NCBI GenBank assembly: GCA_030431095.1
Contig: JAUIJU010000013.1
Coordinates: forward strand, 1-64,000
DNA length: 64,000 bases
Source of the DNA: Gammaproteobacteria bacterium
Lineage (GTDB): Bacteria > Pseudomonadota > Gammaproteobacteria > Xanthomonadales > SZUA-36
Direction of reading: 5' to 3'
In this document: piece after piece, positions 1 through 9,709 of the stretch
Position numbering within the stretch: the stretch's first letter is position 1
Layout of the letters: each line of letters opens with the position of its first letter
Notes under the pieces: generated by a model
The model's input: the letters and a program-made list of their open reading frames with translations, nothing else
What the model was told of the DNA's origin: nothing
Databases searched by the model: none
Translations under genes and position numbers: made by a program

Positions 1-1
1 G

Positions 2-1795
2 CTGCGCGGCGAACTCGAGGCCGATGCCGGCACGGTGCAGTTGCCGGCCGACGCCGTCGTAGCGAGCGTACGCCAGGAAACACCGGCTTCCGCGCGCTCC
101 GCCATCGACACCGTGATCGACGGCGATCCGGAACTGCGCGCCACGCTGGACCGTATCGCACAACTCGAAGCGACCGGGCGCACCGAGGATCTCCAGCCCT
201 TGCTGGAGCGCATGGAACTGATCGACGGGTTCACCGCGGAAACCCGGGCCGCGAAACTGCTGCACGGCCTGGGCTTCGCACCCGGCGACGCCGGCCGGCC
301 GGTCAACGCGTTTTCCGGTGGATGGCGAGTGCGCCTGAACCTGGCCCAGGCGCTGATGTGCCGCTCGGACATCCTGTTGCTGGACGAGCCCACCAACCAC
401 CTCGACCTGCCGGCCATCCTGTGGCTGGAACGCTGGCTGAAACACTACGTCGGCATGGCCATGATCATTTCCCATGACCGGGATTTCCTGGATGCCCTGT
501 GTACCCACGTGGCGCACATCGAGCACCAGCGCATGACGTCCTACACCGGCAACTACAGCCAGTTCGAGGACGTGCGCGCCGAACGCCTGGCGCTGCAACA
601 GGCCCTGTTCGAACGCCAGCAAAAAGAGATTCGTCACATCCAGGGCTACGTCGATCGCTTCCGCTACAAGGCCAGCAAGGCCAAGCAGGCGCAGAGCCGC
701 CTCAAGATGCTCGAACGCATGGAGCGCATCGCGCCAGCGCACGTCGATTCCGAGTTCCACTTCAGCTTTCGCGAGCCGGAACGCCAGCCCACACGCCTGG
801 TCGGGCTCGAACACGCGAACCTGGGGTATGGTGACACCCGGGTGCTGCGAGCGGTGCGGCTGCAGGTCCAGGCCGGTGACCGTATCGGCTTGCTGGGCGT
901 CAACGGCGCCGGCAAATCCACCCTGGTCAAGGCATTGGCCGATGGCGCCACGGTGCTCGGCGGAGAACGCACCGAACACAAGCACACCCGCCTGGGCTAT
1001 TTCGCCCAGCACCAGCTGGATCAGCTCAACATCGCGGAAAGCCCGCGCTGGCACGTACACCAGGTGGAGCCCGCGCTGAAAGAGCAGGAAGTACGCAATT
1101 TCCTCGGGCGGTTCGGGTTCTCCGGCGAGCGCGTGGACGAGCCGGTGGCGCCGTTTTCCGGTGGCGAAAAAGCCCGATTGGTACTGGCCCTGCTGGTGCT
1201 GCGCCGCCCGAACCTGTTGCTGCTGGACGAGCCCACCAACCACCTGGACCTGGACATGCGCCAGGCGCTGTCCATGGCCCTGATGGACTACGAGGGCGCC
1301 CTGGTGGTCATCGCCCATGACCGTCACCTGCTGCGCAGCGTTTGCGAAGACCTCTACATCGTTCACGACGGCGCGGTCGAGCATTTCGAGGACGATATCG
1401 ACCACTATCCGGCGTGGCTTCGCGAACGGGAAAAAAAGGCCGCGAACGCAACCGCGCCGGAGGCGCAACGCCCCCGGCAATATGGTGACGACCGCAAGAC
1501 CGTGCGCCAGGCCAGCGCGAAACGGCGCCAGGCCCTGCGGCCCCACGAACGCCGCGTACAGCGAATCGAGAAGGACCTGGAACAGCAACGCCAGGCGCTG
1601 GCCGAAGTGGAATCCGCCCTGGCCGACACTTCGCTGTATGGTCCGGATGGCCGGGCCACGGACCTGCAACGGCACCTGCAGCGCCAGGGTGAGCTGCGCA
1701 AGTCGATCGAGGACGGCGAATGGGCCTGGCTGGAAGCCAGCGAACAGCTGGAATCCGCCGCCGCCGAACTCGCGTCGGACGCCGACGAGTCCTGA
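2..1795 (+). CDS. yheS: ABC-F family ATPase YheS, 5' end cut by the window
   Basis: This is the C-terminal ~597 residues of an ABC-F protein, a soluble twin-ATPase acting on the ribosome rather than a transporter. The reading frame is open to the first base, so the true start lies upstream; about 40 residues including the first Walker A are missing compared with the ~637-residue family. Visible are the first signature (FSGGWRVRL), Walker B (ILLLDEPTNHLD), the inter-domain linker rich in Arg/Lys/Gln (KASKAKQAQSRLK), the second Walker A (GVNGAGKST), the second signature (FSGGEKARL) and a second LLLLDEPTNHLD. The tail is a charged coiled coil. The GTG at 35 is internal. It ends one base from the convergent next gene. 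The assignment to YheS rather than Uup rests on the linker and overall length. Confidence 0.93.
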   Translation: MRGELEADAGTVQLPADAVVASVRQETPASARSAIDTVIDGDPELRATLDRIAQLEATGRTEDLQPLLERMELIDGFTAETRAAKLLHGLGFAPGDAGRPVNAFSGGWRVRLNLAQALMCRSDILLLDEPTNHLDLPAILWLERWLKHYVGMAMIISHDRDFLDALCTHVAHIEHQRMTSYTGNYSQFEDVRAERLALQQALFERQQKEIRHIQGYVDRFRYKASKAKQAQSRLKMLERMERIAPAHVDSEFHFSFREPERQPTRLVGLEHANLGYGDTRVLRAVRLQVQAGDRIGLLGVNGAGKSTLVKALADGATVLGGERTEHKHTRLGYFAQHQLDQLNIAESPRWHVHQVEPALKEQEVRNFLGRFGFSGERVDEPVAPFSGGEKARLVLALLVLRRPNLLLLDEPTNHLDLDMRQALSMALMDYEGALVVIAHDRHLLRSVCEDLYIVHDGAVEHFEDDIDHYPAWLREREKKAANATAPEAQRPRQYGDDRKTVRQASAKRRQALRPHERRVQRIEKDLEQQRQALAEVESALADTSLYGPDGRATDLQRHLQRQGELRKSIEDGEWAWLEASEQLESAAAELASDADES

Positions 1796-1796
1796 T

Positions 1797-3170
1797 TCAG
1801 AGCATTTTGCCGGGGTTGAGAATGCCTGCCGGGTCCAGGGCACGTTTCAGCCGGCGCATGGTGTCGATTTCCGCCGGACTGCGGCTCAGGTGCAGCCAGG
1901 GCTTCTTTTCCAGCCCGATGCCGTGTTCCGCGGATACCGACCCGCCGATGGACTGCAACGGTTCATAGACGGCCTCTTCCACCCGCCGACGGGTCGACGC
2001 GCTGTCCTCGCCCACGGCCACCACCAGGTGCAGGTTGCCGTCTCCCAGGTGACCGAAGACCCAGGTGTGATTTTCCGGAAAAGCCGCGTCCAGCCGTTCA
2101 CGGACCTTCGCCACGTAACGTTCCATGTCCGAAATGCGCAGGCTGACATCGAAGGTGATGGTGGGACCATGGCTGTTGGTCTGCTCGACGTCGTCGCGCA
2201 AGGCCCACAAGGCGTCACGTTCACGGCCCGAAGCGGCGATGACGGCATCGGCCGCCCAGCCCTGCTCCAGCGCCTCGGCCAGGATGGCCTCGAAACGCGC
2301 TCCGTCATCGTCGCCGCCGCCCAGGGATTCGAGCAGCACGTAGTAGTCGTGGTCCGAGCCCAGCGGCGCGCTGCTGCCGCTGCTCGGCGACGTGACCAGG
2401 CGGTAGAATTCCTGCCACATGACCTCGAAGGAACCCAGGGTTCCGCCCAGCCGCCGGTCCACGTGTTTGAGCAAACAAACCACGTCATCGAGCCGGGCGC
2501 AGCCCAGCAGGGCCGTTTCGCGGCTGCCTGGGAGCTCGCGCAGTCGCAGCACCGCTCGCGTGATCACGCCCAGGGTGCCCTCCGAGCCGATGAACAATTG
2601 CTTGAGGTCCAGTGCGGCATTGTTCTTGATCATGTGGTTCATCGAGGACAGCACCGTGCCGTCGGCCAGGACGACTTCCAGGCCCAGCACCTGCTCGCGC
2701 GCCATGCCATAGCGGATGACCTGGTTGCCACCGGCGTTGGTTGCCAGGTTGCCTCCGATGGTGCAACTGCCGCGTGCACCCAGGTCCAGGGCGAACTTGA
2801 GGCCCGCTTCGGCGGCGGCCTCCTGGACCTTCTGCAGTGGCACGCCGGCCTGTACGGTCATGGTTCGTCCGTCCGGATCGATGGCCTCGATGTCGTTCAT
2901 GCGCTCGGTGGACAGGACCACGTCGTCGGCGGTGGTACGCGCGCCCCCCACCAGGCCGGTCAGTCCGCCATGCGTCACGACGCCTTGCCGGTGTTCGTTG
3001 CACAGGGCCAGTATCCGCGCGACCTGGGCCGTGGTGCGGGGGCGCAGCAGCGCCGCAGCGCGAATCGGCTCAGGATCCCAGATCCCCGCCGCCCGGGCGG
3101 CCAGGTCGTCGCCGACCAGCAGGCCGCCCTCTCCGGCCAGGGACTCCAGGTCTTTGACATTCAGGTTCAC
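1797..3170 (-). CDS. FAD-linked oxidase, D-2-hydroxyacid/2-hydroxyglutarate dehydrogenase type
   Basis: A 457-residue flavoprotein of the GlcD/D2HGDH family. The N-terminal PCMH FAD-binding fold shows HGGLTGLVGGA at residues 67-77 and GGNLATNAGGNQVIRYG further on. The C-terminal oxidase cap has GHLGDGNLHL and SAEHGIGLEKK, the conserved metal and substrate region. Enzymes of this family oxidise D-2-hydroxyacids (D-lactate, glycolate, D-2-hydroxyglutarate) and pass electrons to quinone, cytochrome or ETF; the exact substrate cannot be read here. The GTG start at 3170 overlaps the stop of the upstream symporter gene (GTGA), so the two are probably translationally coupled, and the symporter may import the substrate. 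Confidence 0.85.
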   Translation of the reverse strand: MNLNVKDLESLAGEGGLLVGDDLAARAAGIWDPEPIRAAALLRPRTTAQVARILALCNEHRQGVVTHGGLTGLVGGARTTADDVVLSTERMNDIEAIDPDGRTMTVQAGVPLQKVQEAAAEAGLKFALDLGARGSCTIGGNLATNAGGNQVIRYGMAREQVLGLEVVLADGTVLSSMNHMIKNNAALDLKQLFIGSEGTLGVITRAVLRLRELPGSRETALLGCARLDDVVCLLKHVDRRLGGTLGSFEVMWQEFYRLVTSPSSGSSAPLGSDHDYYVLLESLGGGDDDGARFEAILAEALEQGWAADAVIAASGRERDALWALRDDVEQTNSHGPTITFDVSLRISDMERYVAKVRERLDAAFPENHTWVFGHLGDGNLHLVVAVGEDSASTRRRVEEAVYEPLQSIGGSVSAEHGIGLEKKPWLHLSRSPAEIDTMRRLKRALDPAGILNPGKML

Positions 3171-4570
3171 TGCGTTTTCCTCGTGGCGGCAAGAACGGCC
3201 AGGGCGGCGAAGAATGGTACCAGCCGCTCGAGCACGTCGCCCGGGGTACTCGGCGCCAGGTACAGCCCGACCGCCAGCACGAAGCCGGTAAGCACCGACG
3301 CCAGCACGCCGCCGGGCCGCAAGCTGACGCCAGCCAGGCGCATGAATACCGTGGGTCCGAAGGCGGCGCCCAGCGCTGACCAGGCGAACAGCACGCGGCT
3401 GAAAATTCGCTCGGGCAGCGTCAGTGAAACCCCCACGGCGAATCCGACCAGCAGGACGATCGCCAGGCGCGAATACAGCAGTCGCCGGCGCTCACCGCCC
3501 AACCCCAGGTCATGCGCGATGGCCGAGGCGGCCACCAGCAACTGGCTGTCGGCCGTGGACATGATGGCGGACAGAACGGCGGCCAGCAGCACGGCGCCGA
3601 CCAGGGGTGTGAACAGGCTGCCGGCCAGGGTGAACAGGATGCCTTCGGCGTTGTCGGTGCCGGGAAACAGGATACGTCCCGTGAGACCCAGGAAACACAT
3701 TCCCGTGAACACCACCGCGTACCAGGCCACGGTGATCAGCCGCGCCTGCCGCAGGGCCCGCACGTCGCGCAGCGCCATGAAACGGACCAGCATGTGCGGC
3801 TGGCCGTAGGTACCGAAACCGATGCCCAGGCTGCCGAGTACGAAACCCGCGGCCACCAGCCCCGCTTCGCCGCCGGTCCAGCTCATCTGCGCCGGCGTGC
3901 TGGCCGCTTCAAGGGCGGAGATGAAGTTTCCCGGGCCGCCCGCCTCGACCAGGGCTGCGATCGGCAACAACAAGGCGGTAAAGGCCATCAACAGGCCCTG
4001 CAGCGTGTCGGTCACGCTGACCGCCCAGAACCCACCCAGCAGGGTATAGACCAGGATGATCGCCGCGCCCAGCAGGATGCTCTCGGTCATGCCCAGGCCG
4101 AACGTGCTGTGAAAGGTGTTGCCGGCTCCCTGGAACTGTGCCGCCACGTAGAAGGAGTAGGTGAATACGATGATCAGGGAGGCGGCCACCACGATGGCCC
4201 GTCGCGACCGTCCACTCGCGCCTTCGGCGAGGAAATCCGTCAGCGTCAGCTGCTCCCGCTCGCGGCTGTGACGCAGCAGCCGGGGGCCGATCCAGGTCCA
4301 GGCCACCAGCATGCCGGATATCGAACCCAGCGCCACCCACACCACGCGCAGCCCAAGCACGTAGGCCGCCCCGCTCAACCCGAGCAGGGTCCAGGCCGAG
4401 GATGCGCTGGAGGAGTAACTGATGGCCGCCACCAGGGGGCCCAAACCACGCCCGCCCAGGAAAAAATCCGCTTCGTCCCGGTTGCGCCGGCTGGCCCACA
4501 CACCGATACCGATCAGCACCAGCTTGTACACCACCAGCGTGGCGATGACGACGCTCGCGCGCTCGTTCAC
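3167..4570 (-). CDS. Sodium:solute symporter (SSS family)
   Basis: A 467-residue polytopic membrane protein with about 12-13 hydrophobic helices. It has the SSS/PutP-like pattern, including GGFWAVSVTDTLQG in the middle and the ILFPGTDNAEGILFTL stretch before a helix with SAIMSTADSQLLVAASA, a segment typical of the sodium-binding part of PutP-type carriers. The substrate is unknown; proline is possible, but coupling to the downstream 2-hydroxyacid oxidase suggests an organic acid. The start is a GTG 33 bp after the end of the mechanosensitive channel gene, on the same strand. The protein is slightly shorter than PutP (~500 residues), mainly at the C terminus. Confidence 0.85.
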   Translation of the reverse strand: MNERASVVIATLVVYKLVLIGIGVWASRRNRDEADFFLGGRGLGPLVAAISYSSSASSAWTLLGLSGAAYVLGLRVVWVALGSISGMLVAWTWIGPRLLRHSREREQLTLTDFLAEGASGRSRRAIVVAASLIIVFTYSFYVAAQFQGAGNTFHSTFGLGMTESILLGAAIILVYTLLGGFWAVSVTDTLQGLLMAFTALLLPIAALVEAGGPGNFISALEAASTPAQMSWTGGEAGLVAAGFVLGSLGIGFGTYGQPHMLVRFMALRDVRALRQARLITVAWYAVVFTGMCFLGLTGRILFPGTDNAEGILFTLAGSLFTPLVGAVLLAAVLSAIMSTADSQLLVAASAIAHDLGLGGERRRLLYSRLAIVLLVGFAVGVSLTLPERIFSRVLFAWSALGAAFGPTVFMRLAGVSLRPGGVLASVLTGFVLAVGLYLAPSTPGDVLERLVPFFAALAVLAATRKTQ

Positions 4571-4603
4571 GGGAGCGGAACCCGGAGGCGCCCGTAAGGG
4601 ACG

Positions 4604-5833
4604 TCAGGCATCAGCTGGGGGAATCGCTTTCTCGCTGCCGTCACGGTTGGCGCGGTAGTGCGGCGACAGGATCTCGATTCCGGCCTCGCGGAAACCGTCC
4701 TGGATATTGGCGTGCATGTCCGAGGATATCTTCGCCTTGCCGCTGGGCTTGCGGGTGTAGGCATTGAGCTCGTAGGCGACGTAGTTGTCGTCCAGGCTGG
4801 TCTGCAGCACGAACGGCTCGGGGTCGTCGAGCACCTCCTCGGTCTTTTGCGCTGCGGTCTGCAGCAGCTCGTGAACCTGCGGCCAGGGCACGTCGTAGCC
4901 GATGGTGACCGTGGTGTGCAAAAGTACACCGGCTTCCTTGGCCTGGGCGCTGAAGTTCACGATGTGGTCGTTCATGACCATCGCATTGGGGATGGCGACC
5001 TCCTCGTTCTTGTTGGTGCAGATACGCGTCACGAAGGCGCTGCGCTCGATCACGTCGCCCTCGGTATCGGACAGGCGGACCCGGTCACCCACCTTGAACG
5101 CCCGTGTATAGGTGATCACGATGCCGGCCATGATGTTGGCCACGACCGAGGTGGAACCCAGCGAGACCAGCACACCGAAGAAGATGGACAGTCCCTGGAA
5201 CGCCGGGCTGCTGGAACCGGGCAGGTAGGGAAAGATGATCACCAGGGTCACCGCCACGATCAGCACCTTGGACAATCCGAAGCTGGTGCGGGCCCACTCG
5301 GGATAGAAGCCCGGCAGACTGATGCGTTCGAGCCGGATGCCCTCGAAAAAGGCGTAGACCATGTGGATGACCAACCGGGAAATCATCACCACGACCACGA
5401 TTATGGCCAGGTTCGGCAGATACGAGACAATGGAGTGAACAATCTGGGAGACCAGCGTGACCACGAAACTGACCACGTACAGGGCCACCTCGCGCGACCA
5501 GTCGAACTGGGTGAACACCATGTTCAGCCAGACCAGCAGCAGCAGGATGCGCACCGCCACCCACAGGTAATTGATCGCGCGGTGGAGGAAGCGGGCGATT
5601 TCCCGTTCGGAAAAAATCTGCTGTTCCTGGAAGGTGATCGCGCGAATGCCGCGACCTTCGGCGTCGATCCAGCGGTGCAGTGCTTTGCGCCAGCGGTCCA
5701 GCAGGCGCCAGACCACCCAGATGACCAACGTGGTCAACAGCATGACGACGGCCGTGGCGACCCAGTAGGCCCAATCGCTGCCCCCCAGCCACGCCGTCAG
5801 CAGGTCGTGCAGAGAGTCGGATGAAAAATTCAT
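4604..5833 (-). CDS. MscS-family mechanosensitive ion channel
   Basis: A 409-residue inner-membrane channel. The first ~190 residues hold four hydrophobic segments, then the pore-lining MscS helix (SLGSTSVVANIMAGIVITYTR) followed by the beta domain (FKVGDRVRLSDTEGDVIE, with IPNAMVMNDHIVNFS) and the mixed C-terminal domain. Such channels open on membrane tension and protect against hypo-osmotic shock. I chose the ATG at 5833 (MNFSSDS) because the frame upstream to 5947 gives an implausible Cys/Pro-rich leader. The extra N-terminal helices make it a medium-size MscS relative rather than the 286-residue E. coli MscS. Confidence 0.88.
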   Translation of the reverse strand: MNFSSDSLHDLLTAWLGGSDWAYWVATAVVMLLTTLVIWVVWRLLDRWRKALHRWIDAEGRGIRAITFQEQQIFSEREIARFLHRAINYLWVAVRILLLLVWLNMVFTQFDWSREVALYVVSFVVTLVSQIVHSIVSYLPNLAIIVVVVMISRLVIHMVYAFFEGIRLERISLPGFYPEWARTSFGLSKVLIVAVTLVIIFPYLPGSSSPAFQGLSIFFGVLVSLGSTSVVANIMAGIVITYTRAFKVGDRVRLSDTEGDVIERSAFVTRICTNKNEEVAIPNAMVMNDHIVNFSAQAKEAGVLLHTTVTIGYDVPWPQVHELLQTAAQKTEEVLDDPEPFVLQTSLDDNYVAYELNAYTRKPSGKAKISSDMHANIQDGFREAGIEILSPHYRANRDGSEKAIPPADA

Positions 5834-6092
5834 TGGCTGAATGGTTCCCGCGACCAGGTGCCCCGCAAACCAGAATAGCGCACCGGACGGCGCGAGACAC
5901 GTTGCGGCGGTCGGTCGGACCCCAAGGCATGGCGGGGCGAGCCCCATCCGGCTTGCGAACCCGGCAGTCGCTGCCTATAGTGAATTGGCGCATGGGAAAT
6001 ATCCCTTTTTCCCGGCGTGCCGGGGGGCGACATGCACATTCCGACCTGCCCCCCGCATTCCTCTCACACGAAACCTGATCGGGGGCTTGTCA

Positions 6093-8069
6093 ATGAAAAA
6101 ACTGACCATCAGCGCCGTGGTGGCGCTCGCCTGTCTCGGCAGCGCGGCGCACACCCTGGCCAATGATCCATCGGCTCAGAAACCCAGTTCCGCGAAGCTC
6201 GACGGCCGGCTCAGCGGCATCGCCGCGCATTCCGCATCGCTCAAATCGAAAACGGCGCCCGCCGCCGGCGTGCACAGCAAGGATCTGCCGGTTGGCGGCG
6301 GTTCCCACCCCAGGCTGTCCGCGGCGCCACTGAATCTCATCGATGGTGACAAGGTCGCCGTCGACATCATCGCCAATGGCGATCCGCAGGCGCTGCTGGC
6401 TGAACTGCAGGCCCTGGGCATGACCCATGGCGCGGTGTTCGGCAACATGGTCGGCGGCGTGATGCCCATCAGCCGCCTGGGCGACCTGGAAGGGCTGTCC
6501 GGCGTGACCAGCGTTTCGCCCGTGATGGCCCAGCCACAGGCCGGCCTGGTGACCAGTCGTGGCGACACCGCAATGAACAGCGACGTGGTCAAATCCCTGT
6601 TCGGCATCGACGGCGCCGGGGTCACCGTCGGCACCCTGTCGGATTCCTTCGACTGCACCGGCCAGGCCGGCGGCGCCGCGGCCGACGTGGCCAACGACGA
6701 CCTGCCTGCCGGCATCCAGGTGCTCGAAGACCTGCCTTCGGGCTGTATCGACGAAGGTCGCGCCATGATGCAGATCATTCATGACGTGGCGCCAGGTTCC
6801 TCGCAGGCATTCCACACGGCGTTTCTCAGCACGGCGGACTTCGCCAACGGCATCATCGAACTGCAGGACGCCGGCGCCGACGTGATCGTCGACGACATCA
6901 TTTACTACGCCGAGCCCATGTTCGCCGACGGCATCATCGCTCAGGCGGCGCAGCAGGTGGCCGATAACGGATCGGCCTACTTCTCTTCCGCCGGCAACAA
7001 CGGCTCGGACTCCTACGAGGGCAGTTTCGAGGATTCGGGCGAGCTCGGCATTTTCGGCGGCATCCGGCACGATTTCGATCCTGGCCCCGACGTGGATACC
7101 TTGCAGTCCTTCGCCCTCACGCCAGGGCTCAACACCATCGTGTTCCAGTGGGACCAGCCCTATGCCTCGACCAGCGCGGACTCGCCCGGGTCGGCCTCGG
7201 ACGTGGACATCATTCCGTACCTGACCGACGGGACGCCCCTGTTTTTCCTGGTCAACACCGGCGGCATCAACTTCAACATCGGCGGTGACCCGGTGGAGGT
7301 GTTCCAGGTGGTCCTGGGCGGCACCACGCCGCTGGAAGTCGAAATCGGCCTGGAACTGTTCGACGGACCGGCGCCCGGCTTTATCAAGTACGTGCACTTT
7401 GCCGGCGCCCAGCTCGAACACGTGGTGGAAAGCGGTACCAGCTACGGTCACGCCAACGCGAAAAACGTGGCCGGTGTCGGCGCTTCCGCCTGGTTCAACA
7501 CATCGACCTTCAACCCGGGGGTTTGCGAACCGGCCTGCCTGAACGGCTTCTCCTCGTGGGGTGGCGTGCCGATCCTGTACAAGCCGAACGGCGATCCCAC
7601 CTTCAGATTGCGTCCGCAGCCGCGCTTCGTGGCGCCGGACGGCACCAACACCACGTTCTTTTCCGCGGACCTGTCCTTCCCGGTACCCGGCACCACGGAG
7701 CCGGACGGCTTTCCGAACTTCTTCGGAACCTCGGCCGCCGCACCGCACGCCGCGGCCGTTGCGGCACTGATGCTGGAAACCAATCCGCGCCTGTCGCCGC
7801 GGGAAATCTACGCGATCCTGCAGCTGACCGCCGATGACATGAGAGACGGCCCCGGCGAGAACCGATGGTTTGACTTCGCGTCCGGCTGGGGCTTCATCGA
7901 CGCCGAGGCCGCCGTCGACCGCGCGGCCACACCGTTGTTCCGGCCCTGGAAGCGCTACATCTGCCACAAGTACGGCAAGAACAAGTCGAAACAGAAGACC
8001 AAGACCGTGCCCAAGTGGCGTGTCAGTCACTTTCTCGACAAGGGCGACAAGTTCGGACGCTGTGACTGA
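6093..8069 (+). CDS. Secreted S8/S53-like serine peptidase
   Basis: A 658-residue exported protein. A signal peptide covers about residues 1-24 (MKKLTISAVVALACLGSAAH...). The propeptide-like region is followed by a subtilisin-fold domain with VGTLSDSFD (Asp184), SSAGNNG as the oxyanion-region motif, and the nucleophile in FGTSAAAPHAAA (Ser547). Where subtilisins have HGTH, this protein has DEGRAMMQIIHDVAPGS, putting Glu221 at the usual His position. This is the pattern of the S53-like subgroup inside the subtilisin clan. A large insert (about residues 330-500) separates the two halves, and the C terminus is a short Lys/Cys-containing tail. The start is an ATG 10 bp after a GGGGG run. A terminator follows. 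The target protein is unknown. Confidence 0.85.
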   Translation: MKKLTISAVVALACLGSAAHTLANDPSAQKPSSAKLDGRLSGIAAHSASLKSKTAPAAGVHSKDLPVGGGSHPRLSAAPLNLIDGDKVAVDIIANGDPQALLAELQALGMTHGAVFGNMVGGVMPISRLGDLEGLSGVTSVSPVMAQPQAGLVTSRGDTAMNSDVVKSLFGIDGAGVTVGTLSDSFDCTGQAGGAAADVANDDLPAGIQVLEDLPSGCIDEGRAMMQIIHDVAPGSSQAFHTAFLSTADFANGIIELQDAGADVIVDDIIYYAEPMFADGIIAQAAQQVADNGSAYFSSAGNNGSDSYEGSFEDSGELGIFGGIRHDFDPGPDVDTLQSFALTPGLNTIVFQWDQPYASTSADSPGSASDVDIIPYLTDGTPLFFLVNTGGINFNIGGDPVEVFQVVLGGTTPLEVEIGLELFDGPAPGFIKYVHFAGAQLEHVVESGTSYGHANAKNVAGVGASAWFNTSTFNPGVCEPACLNGFSSWGGVPILYKPNGDPTFRLRPQPRFVAPDGTNTTFFSADLSFPVPGTTEPDGFPNFFGTSAAAPHAAAVAALMLETNPRLSPREIYAILQLTADDMRDGPGENRWFDFASGWGFIDAEAAVDRAATPLFRPWKRYICHKYGKNKSKQKTKTVPKWRVSHFLDKGDKFGRCD

Positions 8070-8092
8070 ATCGCAGCGCCGTTGACCCTTCG

Positions 8093-8121
8093 AGCCCGCT
8101 GCTCCGGCAGCGGGCTTTTTC
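8093..8121 (+). terminator. Rho-independent terminator after the peptidase gene
   Basis: A 10-bp perfect GC-rich stem (AGCCCGCTGC pairing with GCAGCGGGCT), loop TCCG, then TTTTTC. It sits 24 bp after the stop codon of the secreted peptidase gene and ends its transcript before the TPR-sulfotransferase gene. Confidence 0.92.
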
Positions 8122-8173
8122 TTGGCCCGAAATCATTACAATGTCCGCTTTAGCCGGAGCGCGACATCACGCC

Positions 8174-9706
8174 ATGAACCCCTCGCCACATGTCCAGGCC
8201 CTGTTTCAACAGGCCCGCCAGGCCTATTCGGCCGGTCACTACCAGCAAGCCCTGGCGGCCTGCGACCGCCTGATCAGCCTGGGCGGAAAGCGCGAGGAAT
8301 TTCTCAATCTCAAGGCGATGTCGCTGTTGGGAGAAGGACGTGCCGTGGAAGCCGCCTCGCTGATCGACCGCGCCCTGAAGAAAAACCCCCGCTCTACCGG
8401 CATGCTGCTCAACTCGGCGCGCATCGAGCTGGTGCTGGCCAATCGCCGTAACGCGAAGCGTCGCGCCCTGGACGCGGTACGCCTGGCCAGCAACGACCCA
8501 CGGGTGCTGTACCAGGCGGCACTGGCCTGCCGCCAGTGCGGCGACTACGAGCAGGCGCTGCGCCTGATCGAGCGCTGCCAGCAACGTGCCCCTGACCTGG
8601 CCGAAGCGCAGCACCTGGAAGGCTCGATGCGCCTCGACCAGGGCGACCGGGAGGGCGCCGCCAGGGCCTTCGAGGCGGCCCTTCGCATCGCCCCCGACAA
8701 CGCCCGGGCCCTGTCCGACCTGGCCAGAATCCGCGACGACCTGGCCGAAGACGACCCCCTGGTGCAGCAGCTGCAGCACGTCGCGGCGCACGGCCGCAGT
8801 GACTGGGATCGCTCGGCCGCCCTGTTTGCCCTGGCGGATTGGCGGCATCGCGCCGGCGACCACGAACAGGCCGCCGACGCCTATCGCCAGGCCAATACCG
8901 CCGGCGCCCGCGTGAGACCGTTCAACCTGGCCGCCTGGGAGCGCAAACAGGAAGCCACCCTGGCGCGTCACGCCGAATTGGCGCCCGCCGGCGAACCGGG
9001 ACAGGGCGCTGGCGCCAGGCTGGTGTTCCTGGTGGGTATGCCCCGCTCCGGCACCAGTCTCTGCGAACAGGTGCTGGGGGCCGCACCCGGCGCGCTGGCT
9101 TGCGGCGAGCTGACCGCCATGCACGCCATAGAACTGCACAGCGCCCCGGGAGAAAGCAAGGAAGACATGCGGCGGCGCTACCTCGCACATCTGCCGCCGG
9201 ACCACGGCGGTGCGCGCCTGGTGACCGACAAGCTGCCGATGAATTTCGAGCGCGTGGGCCTGATCCACGAACTGTTTCCCGGCGCACGCTTCCTGTACTG
9301 TCGGCGCCACCCGCTGGACACCATCCTGTCGTGCTACCAGCAGGACTTCCAGGCCGGCGTGAAATGGGCTTTCGACCTGGACAGCATTACCCGCGTTTAC
9401 CTGGCCCATGAACGGCTGATGCGTCACTGGTCGGAACGCCTGCCGAGCCACGTTCACACGGTGGACTACGAGCGCATGGTCAATGACCTGCCTGGAGCGG
9501 TCTCGGACATCGCGGCCTTCCTGGACATCGACGTCCACGGCGACATGATGCAACCGCACCGCAGCGCGCGAACGGTGCAGACCGCCAGCCGTCTGCAGGT
9601 CAGGGAATCGGTGTACACCACTTCCGTGGCGCGCTGGCGCCGTTATGAGACCCTGCTTTCGGACGTGGCCGAGCGCCTGCGTCGCGAAGGCCTGCTGGAC
9701 GACTGA
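8174..9706 (+). CDS. TPR-containing sulfotransferase
   Basis: A 510-residue cytoplasmic protein. The N-terminal ~250 residues are TPR-like helical repeats (AYSAGHYQQALAACDRL, YEQALRLIERCQQ). The C-terminal half is a sulfotransferase domain with the PAPS 5'-phosphate loop FLVGMPRSGTSLCEQ, DKLPMNFERVGLIHELFP and the 3'-phosphate-binding CRRHPLDTILSCY. This architecture occurs in bacterial enzymes predicted to sulfate proteins or glycans; the acceptor is unknown. I prefer the ATG at 8174 (MNPSPHVQAL), with GGAG upstream, over the in-frame ATG at 8141, which has no ribosome-binding site. The gene is followed after 3 bp by an MFS gene, so the two probably form an operon. Confidence 0.88.
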   Translation: MNPSPHVQALFQQARQAYSAGHYQQALAACDRLISLGGKREEFLNLKAMSLLGEGRAVEAASLIDRALKKNPRSTGMLLNSARIELVLANRRNAKRRALDAVRLASNDPRVLYQAALACRQCGDYEQALRLIERCQQRAPDLAEAQHLEGSMRLDQGDREGAARAFEAALRIAPDNARALSDLARIRDDLAEDDPLVQQLQHVAAHGRSDWDRSAALFALADWRHRAGDHEQAADAYRQANTAGARVRPFNLAAWERKQEATLARHAELAPAGEPGQGAGARLVFLVGMPRSGTSLCEQVLGAAPGALACGELTAMHAIELHSAPGESKEDMRRRYLAHLPPDHGGARLVTDKLPMNFERVGLIHELFPGARFLYCRRHPLDTILSCYQQDFQAGVKWAFDLDSITRVYLAHERLMRHWSERLPSHVHTVDYERMVNDLPGAVSDIAAFLDIDVHGDMMQPHRSARTVQTASRLQVRESVYTTSVARWRRYETLLSDVAERLRREGLLDD

Positions 9707-9709
9707 GGC

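Noticed and set aside
1317-3809. An 830-codon plus-strand frame across yheS, the FAD oxidase and the symporter
   Set aside because: It crosses three well-supported genes in other frames and has Arg/Ser/Pro-rich nonsense sequence.
6090-8030. A long antisense open frame over the secreted peptidase gene
   Set aside because: Same GC shadow effect; no ribosome-binding site, no recognizable motif, and the plus-strand gene has a signal peptide, catalytic motifs and a terminator.
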